This document shows positions 35,612 through 43,986 of a stretch of DNA of 64,000 nt, one piece after another; the first letter of the stretch is position 1, and each line of letters starts with the position of its first letter. Under the pieces are notes generated by a model. The model was not told the DNA's origin, searched no databases, and saw only the letters and a program-made list of their open reading frames with translations. Source of the stretch: Arcobacter iocasae. GTDB taxonomy: Bacteria > Campylobacterota > Campylobacteria > Campylobacterales > Arcobacteraceae. The translations under genes were made by a program, and so were the position numbers. Where the stretch lies: NCBI RefSeq assembly GCF_042214795.1, contig NZ_CP090177.1, positions 558,001 to 622,000 on the forward strand. The letters run 5' to 3'.

Positions 35612-35929
35612 TTAATTATTTTTATTTAAATTATCTACTAACTCATGTAAATGAGCTTTTACTTTCATCATATCTTCTGTTGGATATTTAAATTCAGCAT
35701 TACCCCTTGTAACTTTTACAAAGAAGTCTTTTGTATCTTTATTGTAGCCAAACTTTACATTATCCAAAACAACTTCATTTAGCTTTTCACTTTGCTCGTT
35801 TGTTTTTGCATTTTTATATTTTTCATCAGGAACAATTTTGTCTTTTTCATCAACTTCTTGAACTTTCTGAATCTTAATATCATGGTTAGCTTTTGCAGCG
35901 TCGATTTCAGGTAATCTACCAATTTCCAT
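35612..35929 (-). CDS. FlaG-like protein
   Basis: 105 residues. The C-terminal ~60 residues (KFGYNKDTKDFFVKVTRGN, then EFKYPTEDMMKVKAHLHEL) resemble the FlaG family, which affects filament length. The N-terminal half is low-complexity. Good SD GGAG before the ATG, and a -10 box 31 nt upstream. It starts a long run with fliY and motAB. Confidence 0.6.
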   Translation of the reverse strand: MEIGRLPEIDAAKANHDIKIQKVQEVDEKDKIVPDEKYKNAKTNEQSEKLNEVVLDNVKFGYNKDTKDFFVKVTRGNAEFKYPTEDMMKVKAHLHELVDNLNKNN

Positions 35930-35959
35930 AGCTTCTCCTTTATCAATTCAATTTAAAAT

Positions 35960-35965
35960 ATTATA
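35960..35965 (-). promoter_or_regulatory. Putative -10 box (TATAAT) for the flaG-fliY-motAB run
   Basis: TATAAT on the minus strand, 31 nt upstream of the ATG at 35929, in the only intergenic gap (63 nt) before about 21 kb of closely packed genes. No sigma54 -24/-12 motif was seen here. Confidence 0.45.
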
Positions 35966-35992
35966 TCTAAAAAAATTTAAATTAATAAAAAA

Positions 35993-38011
35993 TTAGAGAC
36001 TTTCTAAAAATTTATCAAAACCTTCAATCTTAAAATCTATCATATCATCCAAATAAGGCTTTAAAAAAAATTGTTTTGCACTACTTATTTTTAATTCTTG
36101 AATCAACTGAACACCTGTTAAAAAATCTGCATCACTATCATTTAATAATCCCTTTATTAGGGAAATTTGAACAGATGCATCGTTATATCTATTATCATCT
36201 AAATAACAAGCAACTACTAAATACATAGTATATTTATCTTCAAGTTTATATTCACTTTGTAATGTTTCTATAAGACTTAAAGCTTTTTTAGGATAACCAT
36301 CATGTAATAGTTTTAATGCTTTAGTTCTTAAATATGTTGGCGTAATATTACTTTCCATACTAAAATCTGCTTTATTAAACAAACCCAAAGCCTTTAATAA
36401 ATCTATATAATATTGCGTGATTAATATTGAACCATCAAGAAAATTATTGTTAATTTTTAATGGAACTGTATCTTGTAATCTGGAAAAATAAGTAAAATCA
36501 TTTTCATTTTTTCGTTTTATAACTTCTTTTAATAAAAAAGTAAGTGGTTCTTTAAAATTATCTTTTATTAAAGGTTCATCTAAAGTGGCTGTACCATCAA
36601 TAAATTTAGGTAAAAAATCTAATGCTTTATAAAAAATAGTTTTAGTATAGTGTTTAGGTTCTGTTGCTGTTCCAATTTTATCATTTATTATTAAATTATA
36701 TATTTTTTGTCCAAAATATTGATACATACCTTTTTTTAGTTTAATGTTAGTATCCAAATAATCTTTATCACTAATTGTAGTATTAGAACGAATTGCAGTA
36801 ATTAATGTCATTGCTGAATATAACTTATTTCCAGGATTAAGTTTTGTTGCTTGTTCAAAATATTTTAAAGCATTATAAAAATCATCTATTTGAGCATAAG
36901 ATAAAGCTAAGTTATAATAAATATATGACTTGGTATCTTTATTTAGCATTTTTTTTAGTTCAGCAACTTTTTGTATTGGATCTTTTTTTATAAGTTTTAA
37001 AAATGAAGCATTATAAGAAATCATATCATCCAGATTATCTAAACTACTTTTATCTTTAAATATAAAACCTTTTGTAGAATCATACATAATCTCTTCATTA
37101 TCTGAGAAAATATATGGAGCAAAATAATAAATATAATCAATTTTTCTATTTAAATCAAATTTTGTAATAAATTTAAAATACTCATCTGGTGTATATTTAT
37201 TTTTGTTAAAAAACATTTTAAGTTCTAAATCTTTATTAGCTTCAAATGAAGATTTTCTTTCAGCTATTAAATCTAAATTATCATTTAGCTTTTCAAGATT
37301 ATTTGATTTTAAATTACTAAAAACCATAAACCACAATATTTTATCTTTTGTAGTTAAATTAACATTATTAGAATAAGCTTTTGTTAATAATAAATCAGCT
37401 TTTTCATAATCTTTTAATTTAATTAATAATAAACCTTTTTTAAAATCAGAAGCATAATCCATTGTTTCCAAAAGAGAAAGTGCCATTTTATAATCTTTCA
37501 AGATTATAAAAGTATCAGCTATTAATCTCTTTGAATGTTCTGATAAATCTTTTTTTGTTTTAGCTAATTGGATGATTTTTTTTAAGAACTTTTCATTATC
37601 TGAAATTAAATATAAATAATAACAAGCAGACATATATGAATAAGTATCTTCAGTAATAGCTGCATCATACGCATAAATTCTTTCTAAATATACTTTGGCA
37701 TTATGCATAGAGTTTAATTTATAATATGCAATACCTATATTTAAATATGAGGGTATTTTTAAAAACTTAGAAGTATCTTTTAAAATATCTATAGCTTTTA
37801 AATATTCACCTTTTTCTAAAAGAAGAACCGCATTATTAAATTCTACTTGTTGAGATAGCATTTTTTGATTATTTTTCAAATCTTTGTATTTAAACAAAAC
37901 ATCAGGTTGTGATTCTAACTTTGAAATATCTTCATCTGCAAATAAGTTAAATTGGAAAATAATAATTAGGAAAAAAAGTAAAACTTTTTTTCTATGAATA
38001 ACTAGTTTAAT
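35993..38011 (-). CDS. Secreted TPR protein of unknown function, probable AUU start
   Basis: About 672 residues from the start proposed here. The body is TPR-like (for example NLALSYAQIDDFYNALKYFEQATKLNP). A TTG at 37897 would give 634 residues but has no SD. The frame is open 42 codons further upstream, to just after the preceding gene. AGGAG (38018-38022) stands 6 nt before an ATT at 38009-38011, which gives MKLVIHRKKVLLFFLIII and then FQFNLFADED: a clean signal peptide with cleavage after LFA. AUU starts are known but rare (infC). It lies between flgE-side and fliY-side genes, 12 nt after the coiled-coil gene, so a flagellar or envelope role is likely. No pfl symbol assigned. Confidence 0.7.
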   Translation of the reverse strand: MKLVIHRKKVLLFFLIIIFQFNLFADEDISKLESQPDVLFKYKDLKNNQKMLSQQVEFNNAVLLLEKGEYLKAIDILKDTSKFLKIPSYLNIGIAYYKLNSMHNAKVYLERIYAYDAAITEDTYSYMSACYYLYLISDNEKFLKKIIQLAKTKKDLSEHSKRLIADTFIILKDYKMALSLLETMDYASDFKKGLLLIKLKDYEKADLLLTKAYSNNVNLTTKDKILWFMVFSNLKSNNLEKLNDNLDLIAERKSSFEANKDLELKMFFNKNKYTPDEYFKFITKFDLNRKIDYIYYFAPYIFSDNEEIMYDSTKGFIFKDKSSLDNLDDMISYNASFLKLIKKDPIQKVAELKKMLNKDTKSYIYYNLALSYAQIDDFYNALKYFEQATKLNPGNKLYSAMTLITAIRSNTTISDKDYLDTNIKLKKGMYQYFGQKIYNLIINDKIGTATEPKHYTKTIFYKALDFLPKFIDGTATLDEPLIKDNFKEPLTFLLKEVIKRKNENDFTYFSRLQDTVPLKINNNFLDGSILITQYYIDLLKALGLFNKADFSMESNITPTYLRTKALKLLHDGYPKKALSLIETLQSEYKLEDKYTMYLVVACYLDDNRYNDASVQISLIKGLLNDSDADFLTGVQLIQELKISSAKQFFLKPYLDDMIDFKIEGFDKFLESL

Positions 38012-38023
38012 AACAAGCTCCTA

Positions 38024-38353
38024 TTAAATCATAGTATTGACTTGAGCATAGAGCTCTTCTGACCTCTTCTTAAGTTTATCAACTTGATGTTTTAAGTCAT
38101 TGTTTTCAAGTTTTGAAGCTCTTAAATCATTTCGTGCAACAGAGAGATTATTTTCTGTATTTTTTAAAGCATCATCTTGCGCAATAACTTGTTTATTGTA
38201 TCTTTCCATTAGTTGGGTATATTTATTTTTCTCTTCTTCTAATACATTCTTTTCTTCATTAATTTTTACATATAATGATTTATATACATTTGTTGTAGAA
38301 AAATAGTATAAAAGCATTACTAATAAAAACAAAATCAATAAAAAATTTTCCAA
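38024..38353 (-). CDS. Small membrane-anchored coiled-coil protein
   Basis: 109 residues: one N-terminal membrane helix (about 3-18), then a continuous charged coiled coil (about 30-105). TTG start at 38353 with GAGG 6 nt upstream. It lies right after the flgE terminator and is cotranscribed with the TPR gene downstream. Similar in plan to scaffold proteins, but no known family recognised. Confidence 0.7.
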   Translation of the reverse strand: MENFLLILFLLVMLLYYFSTTNVYKSLYVKINEEKNVLEEEKNKYTQLMERYNKQVIAQDDALKNTENNLSVARNDLRASKLENNDLKHQVDKLKKRSEELYAQVNTMI

Positions 38354-38368
38354 ATTTAACCTCTTTAA

Positions 38369-38396
38369 AAAATAGATAGAGAAATCTATCTATTTT
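38369..38396 (-). terminator. Terminator after flgE
   Basis: A perfect 12-bp stem (38369-38380 and 38385-38396) with a 4-nt loop, starting 6 nt past the flgE stop and followed on the minus strand by a run of T. It ends about 5 nt before the ribosome site of the next gene, leaving no room for a promoter between them. Confidence 0.72.
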
Positions 38397-38401
38397 ATTT
38401 A

Positions 38402-40738
38402 TTATCGTTTTAACTGAATCAGTGTTGTTAGCAGTGCATCTGCAGTTGTAATTGATTTAGCATTTGCCTCAAATGCTCTTTGAAATACCATTAAGTTTAC
38501 TAAACTTTCACTTAAATTTGCGGTACTTAACTCTAGGTTTTTACCTAAAATAGTAGCTGTTCTATCATTATTTATATTAAATGTTGGTTCACCACTTTGA
38601 GTAGTTTTTGCCAAAAGGTTATCTCCCATTGGATCTAATCCTCTTTCATTATTAAACAATGCAATAGAAACTTGTCCAATAGCAAACTCTGCTCCATCTT
38701 GTTTCATTATAATTAAACCTGCATCATTAACTGAAAACTCACCAAAACCGGAATCTGATATGCCAAGGGTATCAAGCCTCAATTGTAAAGAATCTTGAGA
38801 AGAAGTTTGATCAAGGGTAGTTTTGATCTCTAAAAACTCTGCACCTGTACCTTTACGACCAGAAGCATCAGCATTTTTGTCAATACCACCTGCAAGTTTA
38901 TTTATAGTTAAATTAGCTGGATAAACTGCACCACCTGAAGTTTGTTCAATAATTAAATTCCCATTAACAACAATTGCATTATATGGAGTGGAAACTGTTC
39001 TTCCACTAGCATTAGTCGCTGTATTCTTAGAAAATAAATCATTTAGTTTACCAGCAAGAGTATCTAAATCTCTAGGTGAATTTATACTTCCTCCTGTGGC
39101 ACTTATGCCACTTATAACTGTACCATCACCTAAAGTTATAGCTGGAACAGTTATAGAAAAACTAGTTTGCCCATTTGCCAAAATAGCATCATTTCCTTTA
39201 AAGGTATAATTTGTTCCACTAGCTGCTGTTGTATAGCTTGCTGCCTTAGCAAATAATTCAGTACTAAATTCTACATCATACTCTTTTGCCTCAATAACAA
39301 GAGAACCATTGATATTTTTAGCTGTAAAGTATTTATTAAAATTAGCAACTGAAACTGATGTTCCTGAAGTAAGATTTGCAATAACAGTATCTATATTTGT
39401 TGTTGGATCAACACTAATTGCAGAACCAAAATTAATAGTTTTTTCTAAATCTTTATCATATACACTAAAATCAAAAGTGTATGAATCTGAACCATTAAGA
39501 TTTAATTCTTCCATTGTAAAAACATCTCGTTGATTACCAGTAATAGCTTTAGCCAAAGCATCTCTAGCACTTTGTAAACCACCAAGACCCGTACCTACTT
39601 GTACATTTGTTGCACTTGTTGTTTCATTAAAAGATCCATAAACATAAGCACCAGAATACTCTCCAACTTCAGTAATCTTAAACTCTTTTCCAGGAACCAT
39701 TGATTCTATTTGAATCATTCCGTGTAAAACATCTAAGTCTTTTGTAGACTTTGTAAAAGTATCAAAAGATTCAAAAGAATCTATTGCACTACCAGTTTCT
39801 GTAGTTCCTGTAATATCTTCATCTGTAACCGTATAAGCTACATATCCTGTTTTATCAGAAATTTGATCAGCTAGTGCTTTATATGTTGCTATTTGACTTG
39901 CTTCAACATCTGTTAACATTCTACTTCCATCATCAGACATTCTTGCAGTTTTAGGTACATATGTTTGAGATATTTTATCACCATTAATATATACATATAT
40001 CAAATCTTGTTCTTTAGTTAAATCAGTACCAAGAAAATTGATTTGAGTTTTTTGAGCAATAGCACTTTGAGAAGGACCATCAGGATTATCTTGATATTCA
40101 GATAATGCATCTGAATAGTTTTTAATTAACTCTTTTACATCATCTATTTTTGATCCCTTACTCTTAAGTCCATAGCCAGAATAAACAGTAGATACATCAT
40201 CTTTTGCAGTTTGAGTATAGTCTGTAGCTTTTGCGGTATATGTTTCAACTGATTTATTAAGACTTACTATTTTTGATGTTAAAAGTTCTGTATACGCACT
40301 TGTGAAAACATCAATATTAGGGTTAGTTGACAATCTATCTTGAGAAGTAATAGCACTCATTGCCCAACCTTGAACTTCATTCCCTGCTGCATCTTGCAAA
40401 GTTCCATTATCACCCATTCTAAAGTTACCAGCTCTTGTATAAAAAGTTTCACTAGTACCAGTTGAGCTTTTATTACTTACAGTAAAAAAACCACTTCCCG
40501 ATAATGCCATATCAAAATTAACTCCTGTAGATTTAAATCCACCTTGAGTATAAAGTTTTTCAGCATCTAGAATTTTAGCACCTTTTCCTATTTTGTCTTG
40601 ATACATTTGGTCAGCAAAAGAGATTCTTGATGATTTGTAACCTATTGTATTAACATTCGCAATATTATGTGACTCATTGTCTAAAGCTTTTTGTTGTGCT
40701 GATAGACCTGAAATTCCTGTCCATAGTGCTCCAATCAT
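38402..40738 (-). CDS. flgE: Flagellar hook protein FlgE
   Basis: 778 residues, similar in size to the large hook protein of Campylobacter (about 840). N-terminus MIGALWTGISGLSAQQKALDNESHNIANVNTIGYK and C-terminus SLVNLMVFQRAFEANAKSITTADALLTTLIQLKR form the coiled-coil core; the variable outer domains lie between (about 150-650). It has its own upstream gap with a -10 box and a hairpin, and a terminator directly after it, so it may be a single-gene unit. Regulation by sigma54 as in Campylobacter is not evident here. Confidence 0.92.
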   Translation of the reverse strand: MIGALWTGISGLSAQQKALDNESHNIANVNTIGYKSSRISFADQMYQDKIGKGAKILDAEKLYTQGGFKSTGVNFDMALSGSGFFTVSNKSSTGTSETFYTRAGNFRMGDNGTLQDAAGNEVQGWAMSAITSQDRLSTNPNIDVFTSAYTELLTSKIVSLNKSVETYTAKATDYTQTAKDDVSTVYSGYGLKSKGSKIDDVKELIKNYSDALSEYQDNPDGPSQSAIAQKTQINFLGTDLTKEQDLIYVYINGDKISQTYVPKTARMSDDGSRMLTDVEASQIATYKALADQISDKTGYVAYTVTDEDITGTTETGSAIDSFESFDTFTKSTKDLDVLHGMIQIESMVPGKEFKITEVGEYSGAYVYGSFNETTSATNVQVGTGLGGLQSARDALAKAITGNQRDVFTMEELNLNGSDSYTFDFSVYDKDLEKTINFGSAISVDPTTNIDTVIANLTSGTSVSVANFNKYFTAKNINGSLVIEAKEYDVEFSTELFAKAASYTTAASGTNYTFKGNDAILANGQTSFSITVPAITLGDGTVISGISATGGSINSPRDLDTLAGKLNDLFSKNTATNASGRTVSTPYNAIVVNGNLIIEQTSGGAVYPANLTINKLAGGIDKNADASGRKGTGAEFLEIKTTLDQTSSQDSLQLRLDTLGISDSGFGEFSVNDAGLIIMKQDGAEFAIGQVSIALFNNERGLDPMGDNLLAKTTQSGEPTFNINNDRTATILGKNLELSTANLSESLVNLMVFQRAFEANAKSITTADALLTTLIQLKR

Positions 40739-40757
40739 GGCTTATCCTTTTAGATAA

Positions 40758-40763
40758 ATTATA
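40758..40763 (-). promoter_or_regulatory. Putative -10 box (TATAAT) for flgE
   Basis: TATAAT on the minus strand 20 nt upstream of the flgE ATG. In Campylobacter, flgE is transcribed from a sigma54 promoter; no TGGCAC/TTGCA pair was seen at this place. Confidence 0.4.
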
Positions 40764-40777
40764 AACATTTTATGTTT

Positions 40778-40808
40778 ATTAATTAATACTTCTTAAGTAC
40801 TAATTAAT
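40778..40808. terminator. 14-bp imperfect hairpin between flgE2 and flgE
   Basis: ATTAATTAATACTT (40778-40791) pairs with AAGTACTAATTAAT (40795-40808) with one mismatch and a 3-nt loop, immediately after the second hook gene. It lies between the upstream stop and the flgE -10. Possible terminator or processing site; no strong U tract follows. Confidence 0.45.
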
Positions 40809-40815
40809 AGACATC

Positions 40816-42276
40816 TTATGTAGTTTTAAGTTGTATTGCTGTCTTTAAAAAATCATCAGATGTTGTCATAGATTTTGAATTAGCTTCAAAAGCTCTTTGT
40901 GCAACAATAAGTTTCGTAAGTGCTGTTGATGTACTTATATTACTTACTTCAACACTATTTGCAGCTATATTATTTAATATATCTGCATTCTTTGGCTCAC
41001 CAGAATCTTTTGTTTTTGTATATAAATTATCACCTTCTGCATTTAAACTTTGTTCATCAGGAAAATATACAGTTGATACTCTACCAACAACATAAGTATT
41101 ACTTCCTTGTGTTAATAACAAAACTCCATCATCTGCAACACTAAATTTTGTATCATTATATGATGCTAAACCTATATTTGTTAATTTTAAGTTTATAGGT
41201 TCAAGGGTAAGTGTTGCTTGATTTGGTGCTGGAATACCATTTTGAATATCAAGAAACTTTGCATTTGCTAATTGTACAGCTTGATTTAAAGCATCTCTTG
41301 AAGACTCAACCATTGCTAAACCTGAACCTTTAATTGCATCAACGGTATCAACAGTTGCTTCAGTTGCGTTTATAGTTGGTGAAGTAATCTTTGTATTTCT
41401 TCCTGCTACTAAATTATTAATTGTTAAAGTACTTGTAGCAGGATCAAAAGAAGCGGAATATCCCTCTTCATCTGAAATCTGGTCAGCTAGTTTTTTCATA
41501 GTTGTTAAGGCATCAATATCAAAATTTTGTTTAATTTCAACATTCCCTAGATTCAATTTTAAAACATCATTTGAATTATTTAATTTTGTTTCATAATCTT
41601 TGTAATTAATCTTTGATTCTTGAAAAGTAGAAGAAACTGAAACTTCATTTGGATTAGACTCTAATAATTTTAACTTATCTGTATAATCTTTTTTTAATAA
41701 CTCAATATCTGAAATAACAGAATTTGCTGTTTTATAATTATTTCCTGAAACACCTACATCTGTTGCACTATCTCGGTAATCAGTTGATTTAGCATTAATT
41801 GATAAAGTTCTATCTTCTTGTGTAATTATTGCTGATGCTAATGGCATAGTATAATTATCACCAAAAGCAGTTGTACCATCAGAAGTTGTTGTAGATATAA
41901 CTTTTGTTTGAAGTCCCATTACCTCTAAACCTTGATTATTTACAAGTATCCCATCTTTAGATTCTAAAAAGTTTCCAGCTCTAGTATAAAATGTTTTATT
42001 AGTCTCTGGATCAGTTACAACAAAAAAACCTTTACCTTGTATTGCAAAGTCGTATGGATTATTTGTATCCTTTACTCCGCCTTGTCTAAATGTTTTATTT
42101 ATTGTTCCTTCTCCAACACCTTTACCTTCTCCATTTTGATACATTAAATCAGAAAAAGAAATTCTACTTTCTTTATGAGCAATAGTATTTACATTAGCAA
42201 TATTATTTGATGTTACATCAACATAATTAGATGCTGCACTAATACCTGATAATGCATTGTATAAACTACCATTCAT
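40816..42276 (-). CDS. Second FlgE-type hook/basal body protein
   Basis: 486 residues. N-terminus MNGSLYNALSGISAASNYVDVTSNNIANVNTIAHKESR and C-terminus LTKLIVAQRAFEANSKSMTTSDDFLKTAIQLKTT mark the FlgE/F/G family; length and flgD-adjacency match the smaller FlgE paralogue of Campylobacter (the flgD-flgE pair at Cj0042-Cj0043). The 778-residue protein downstream is the more likely main hook protein. Role (hook base, or a distinct hook segment) not determined. Confidence 0.85.
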   Translation of the reverse strand: MNGSLYNALSGISAASNYVDVTSNNIANVNTIAHKESRISFSDLMYQNGEGKGVGEGTINKTFRQGGVKDTNNPYDFAIQGKGFFVVTDPETNKTFYTRAGNFLESKDGILVNNQGLEVMGLQTKVISTTTSDGTTAFGDNYTMPLASAIITQEDRTLSINAKSTDYRDSATDVGVSGNNYKTANSVISDIELLKKDYTDKLKLLESNPNEVSVSSTFQESKINYKDYETKLNNSNDVLKLNLGNVEIKQNFDIDALTTMKKLADQISDEEGYSASFDPATSTLTINNLVAGRNTKITSPTINATEATVDTVDAIKGSGLAMVESSRDALNQAVQLANAKFLDIQNGIPAPNQATLTLEPINLKLTNIGLASYNDTKFSVADDGVLLLTQGSNTYVVGRVSTVYFPDEQSLNAEGDNLYTKTKDSGEPKNADILNNIAANSVEVSNISTSTALTKLIVAQRAFEANSKSMTTSDDFLKTAIQLKTT

Positions 42277-42287
42277 AATTCTTTTCC

Positions 42288-42878
42288 TTAGCTATTTGTT
42301 GTTGTATCAGATGAACCAGTATTATTTTCAACTGTAGTTGTATCATCACCAGTTGTTGTATCTGGTGGGTTCGTACTTCCACCTGATCCTGAAGTAGGAG
42401 TATAATTAATTCTACTTATGCTACTATATGGGATTTTAGTAGTTTCATTAGCATAAGTTAATTCACCTTTTTCATTTGTTATAATTTCAAGACCTTCTAC
42501 ATAAATTTCACCATTTATTGTTTCTGCTGAACCAATTTGATAAGCTCTTCTAAGTCCATCATCTCCTAATTCATCAGTTTCAACTATTTTACCTATAACA
42601 TTAGTTGCTGTTGATAAATTCATTTGAGCAAAAGATTGTTGTAATGCTTTCATTGAAGTTGACATATCTAAGTTTGTCTCAATTGTTGACATTTGCATTT
42701 GTGAATCAAGCATACTTTGTGAATCCATAGGCTTAGTTGGATCTTGTTGTTTCATTTGTTCTAACATTAAATTTAAAAAATCTTCATTTGTAAGCTTATC
42801 ATTACTAATAGCTTGTGTATACTGCTGACCATTTACACCAGTAGCAGTACTTACTTGTACATTATCTGTAGTTGCCAT
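42288..42878 (-). CDS. flgD: Hook cap/assembly protein FlgD
   Basis: 196 residues. DFLNLMLEQMKQQDPTKPMDSQSMLDSQMQMSTIETN is the FlgD signature; the C-terminal tail is Thr/Ser/Gly-rich. FlgD caps the growing hook. It lies between fliN and the second hook gene, with 11 nt to the latter. Confidence 0.93.
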   Translation of the reverse strand: MATTDNVQVSTATGVNGQQYTQAISNDKLTNEDFLNLMLEQMKQQDPTKPMDSQSMLDSQMQMSTIETNLDMSTSMKALQQSFAQMNLSTATNVIGKIVETDELGDDGLRRAYQIGSAETINGEIYVEGLEIITNEKGELTYANETTKIPYSSISRINYTPTSGSGGSTNPPDTTTGDDTTTVENNTGSSDTTTNS

Positions 42879-42887
42879 AATTTTCTC

Positions 42888-43175
42888 CTATAACATATTT
42901 TCATCAAAGAAATATCTTACAACATTATCTGAATCCATAGCATCTTGAACTCTAACTGCTAATTTTTCATCAATAACGATAATATCTCCCGTACCAATAA
43001 TTCTACTGTTAACATAAATATCACCTCCAGCTCCTGCTGCTTTGTCAAGTGATAATATGTCACCTTCACCTAAATCCAGAAAGTCTTTAATAGTAATATT
43101 TGCACTACCAAGCATTACATCTACAGTAATTTGAGTATCAACTAAAAGATCGTATGCTCTGTCATTAATTTCCAT
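42888..43175 (-). CDS. fliN: Motor switch protein FliN
   Basis: 95 residues, a single SpoA domain (VDVMLGSANITIKDFLDLGEGDILSL, ..., KLAVRVQDA). Short, without N-terminal extension. It forms the C ring with FliG, FliY and FliM (not here). Preceded by a 136-nt gap with a -10 box, so it starts a fliN-flgD-flgE2 unit. Confidence 0.93.
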   Translation of the reverse strand: MEINDRAYDLLVDTQITVDVMLGSANITIKDFLDLGEGDILSLDKAAGAGGDIYVNSRIIGTGDIIVIDEKLAVRVQDAMDSDNVVRYFFDENML

Positions 43176-43208
43176 AAATTTAAGTCTCTTTGTTTAATTT
43201 TATAATGA

Positions 43209-43214
43209 ATTATA
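43209..43214 (-). promoter_or_regulatory. Putative -10 box (TATAAT) for fliN-flgD
   Basis: TATAAT on the minus strand 33 nt upstream of the fliN ATG. The 136-nt gap also has a weak 6-bp inverted repeat near 43280 that could end the fliH unit; nothing else recognised. Confidence 0.42.
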
Positions 43215-43311
43215 TCACAATGAATTAGATTTAATTTTATAAAAAGTAATAAAAATAGTTATTTTTAGATAGTTTTAGCTATATTAAGCTAATATTTATT
43301 TTTGTAGAATT

Positions 43312-43983
43312 TTACATTATAGAATCAAGTGATTCTAGCATTGAGTTTACTTTTGCTTCTATATTCCCATCAAAATTTCCTAGGTCACTGGCAATTACAA
43401 CACCTCCAGCAGTTACATTTCCATCTTGAACTAAAGAGATATGAGTACCTTCAAGATTTAAGTCATTTTTCAAAAGTTCAAAGTCTCTAGGATTTAGATG
43501 AATCTTTACTTTTGAAGCAGTTTTAATTTTGTCTAATATATTATGAATAGTCTCTTTTGCAATTTTTGCTGAGTTTTCACCTATTTCTACTGAGATAATT
43601 TTTTGTGCTATTGAAATAGATGTTCTTAGAATCTTAGTTTCTAATTGAAATGTTGCTTGTTCAAAAAAAGCTGCATAATGTTTCAAATCTTTGATTGCTT
43701 GAACAACTTGATGATCTATATCTTTGCCACCTGCTAATCCAATATGCTCCAAGCCATCAACTTTTTGTTGAACAGCAGCAATTGTTCCTGCAAGTGCTTT
43801 AATTTCAGCTAATATTTGATCACCATTAATACTTACTTGCTTCTCATCTAATTTTGCAATCTTTTGCATTTGATCATTTTGAGTAATTTCACCAGTATTT
43901 AAAAAAGTTCCTAATTGAAAATTTTCAATTCCATCTTTTGATTTAATTACTTTTGCATTAGAGTATACATTGTTTTTTTCCAT
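43312..43983 (-). CDS. fliH: Flagellar export ATPase regulator FliH
   Basis: 223 residues. The C-terminal half (EKTxLKTSIxIAQKIISVEIG-type; here LRTSISIAQKIISVEIGENS) and KIHLNPRDFELL match the FliH/V-ATPase-E family. It controls FliI and docks it to the export gate. Follows fliG after 3 nt and is last in the cheY-cheZ-flgF-flgB-fliF-fliG-fliH unit. Confidence 0.9.
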   Translation of the reverse strand: MEKNNVYSNAKVIKSKDGIENFQLGTFLNTGEITQNDQMQKIAKLDEKQVSINGDQILAEIKALAGTIAAVQQKVDGLEHIGLAGGKDIDHQVVQAIKDLKHYAAFFEQATFQLETKILRTSISIAQKIISVEIGENSAKIAKETIHNILDKIKTASKVKIHLNPRDFELLKNDLNLEGTHISLVQDGNVTAGGVVIASDLGNFDGNIEAKVNSMLESLDSIM

Positions 43984-43986
43984 TTG

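Noticed and set aside
35993..37897. TTG start at 37897 for the TPR gene
   Set aside because: No SD, and a full signal peptide lies upstream in the same frame behind AGGAG and an AUU.
35993..38011. Naming the TPR protein pflB
   Set aside because: PflB has an internal membrane helix with a cytoplasmic N-terminus; this one has a signal peptide and is shorter.
38369..38396. Hairpin as a riboswitch or regulatory RNA for the coiled-coil gene
   Set aside because: A simple perfect stem with U-run just after a stop codon is best explained as a terminator; no further structure was seen.
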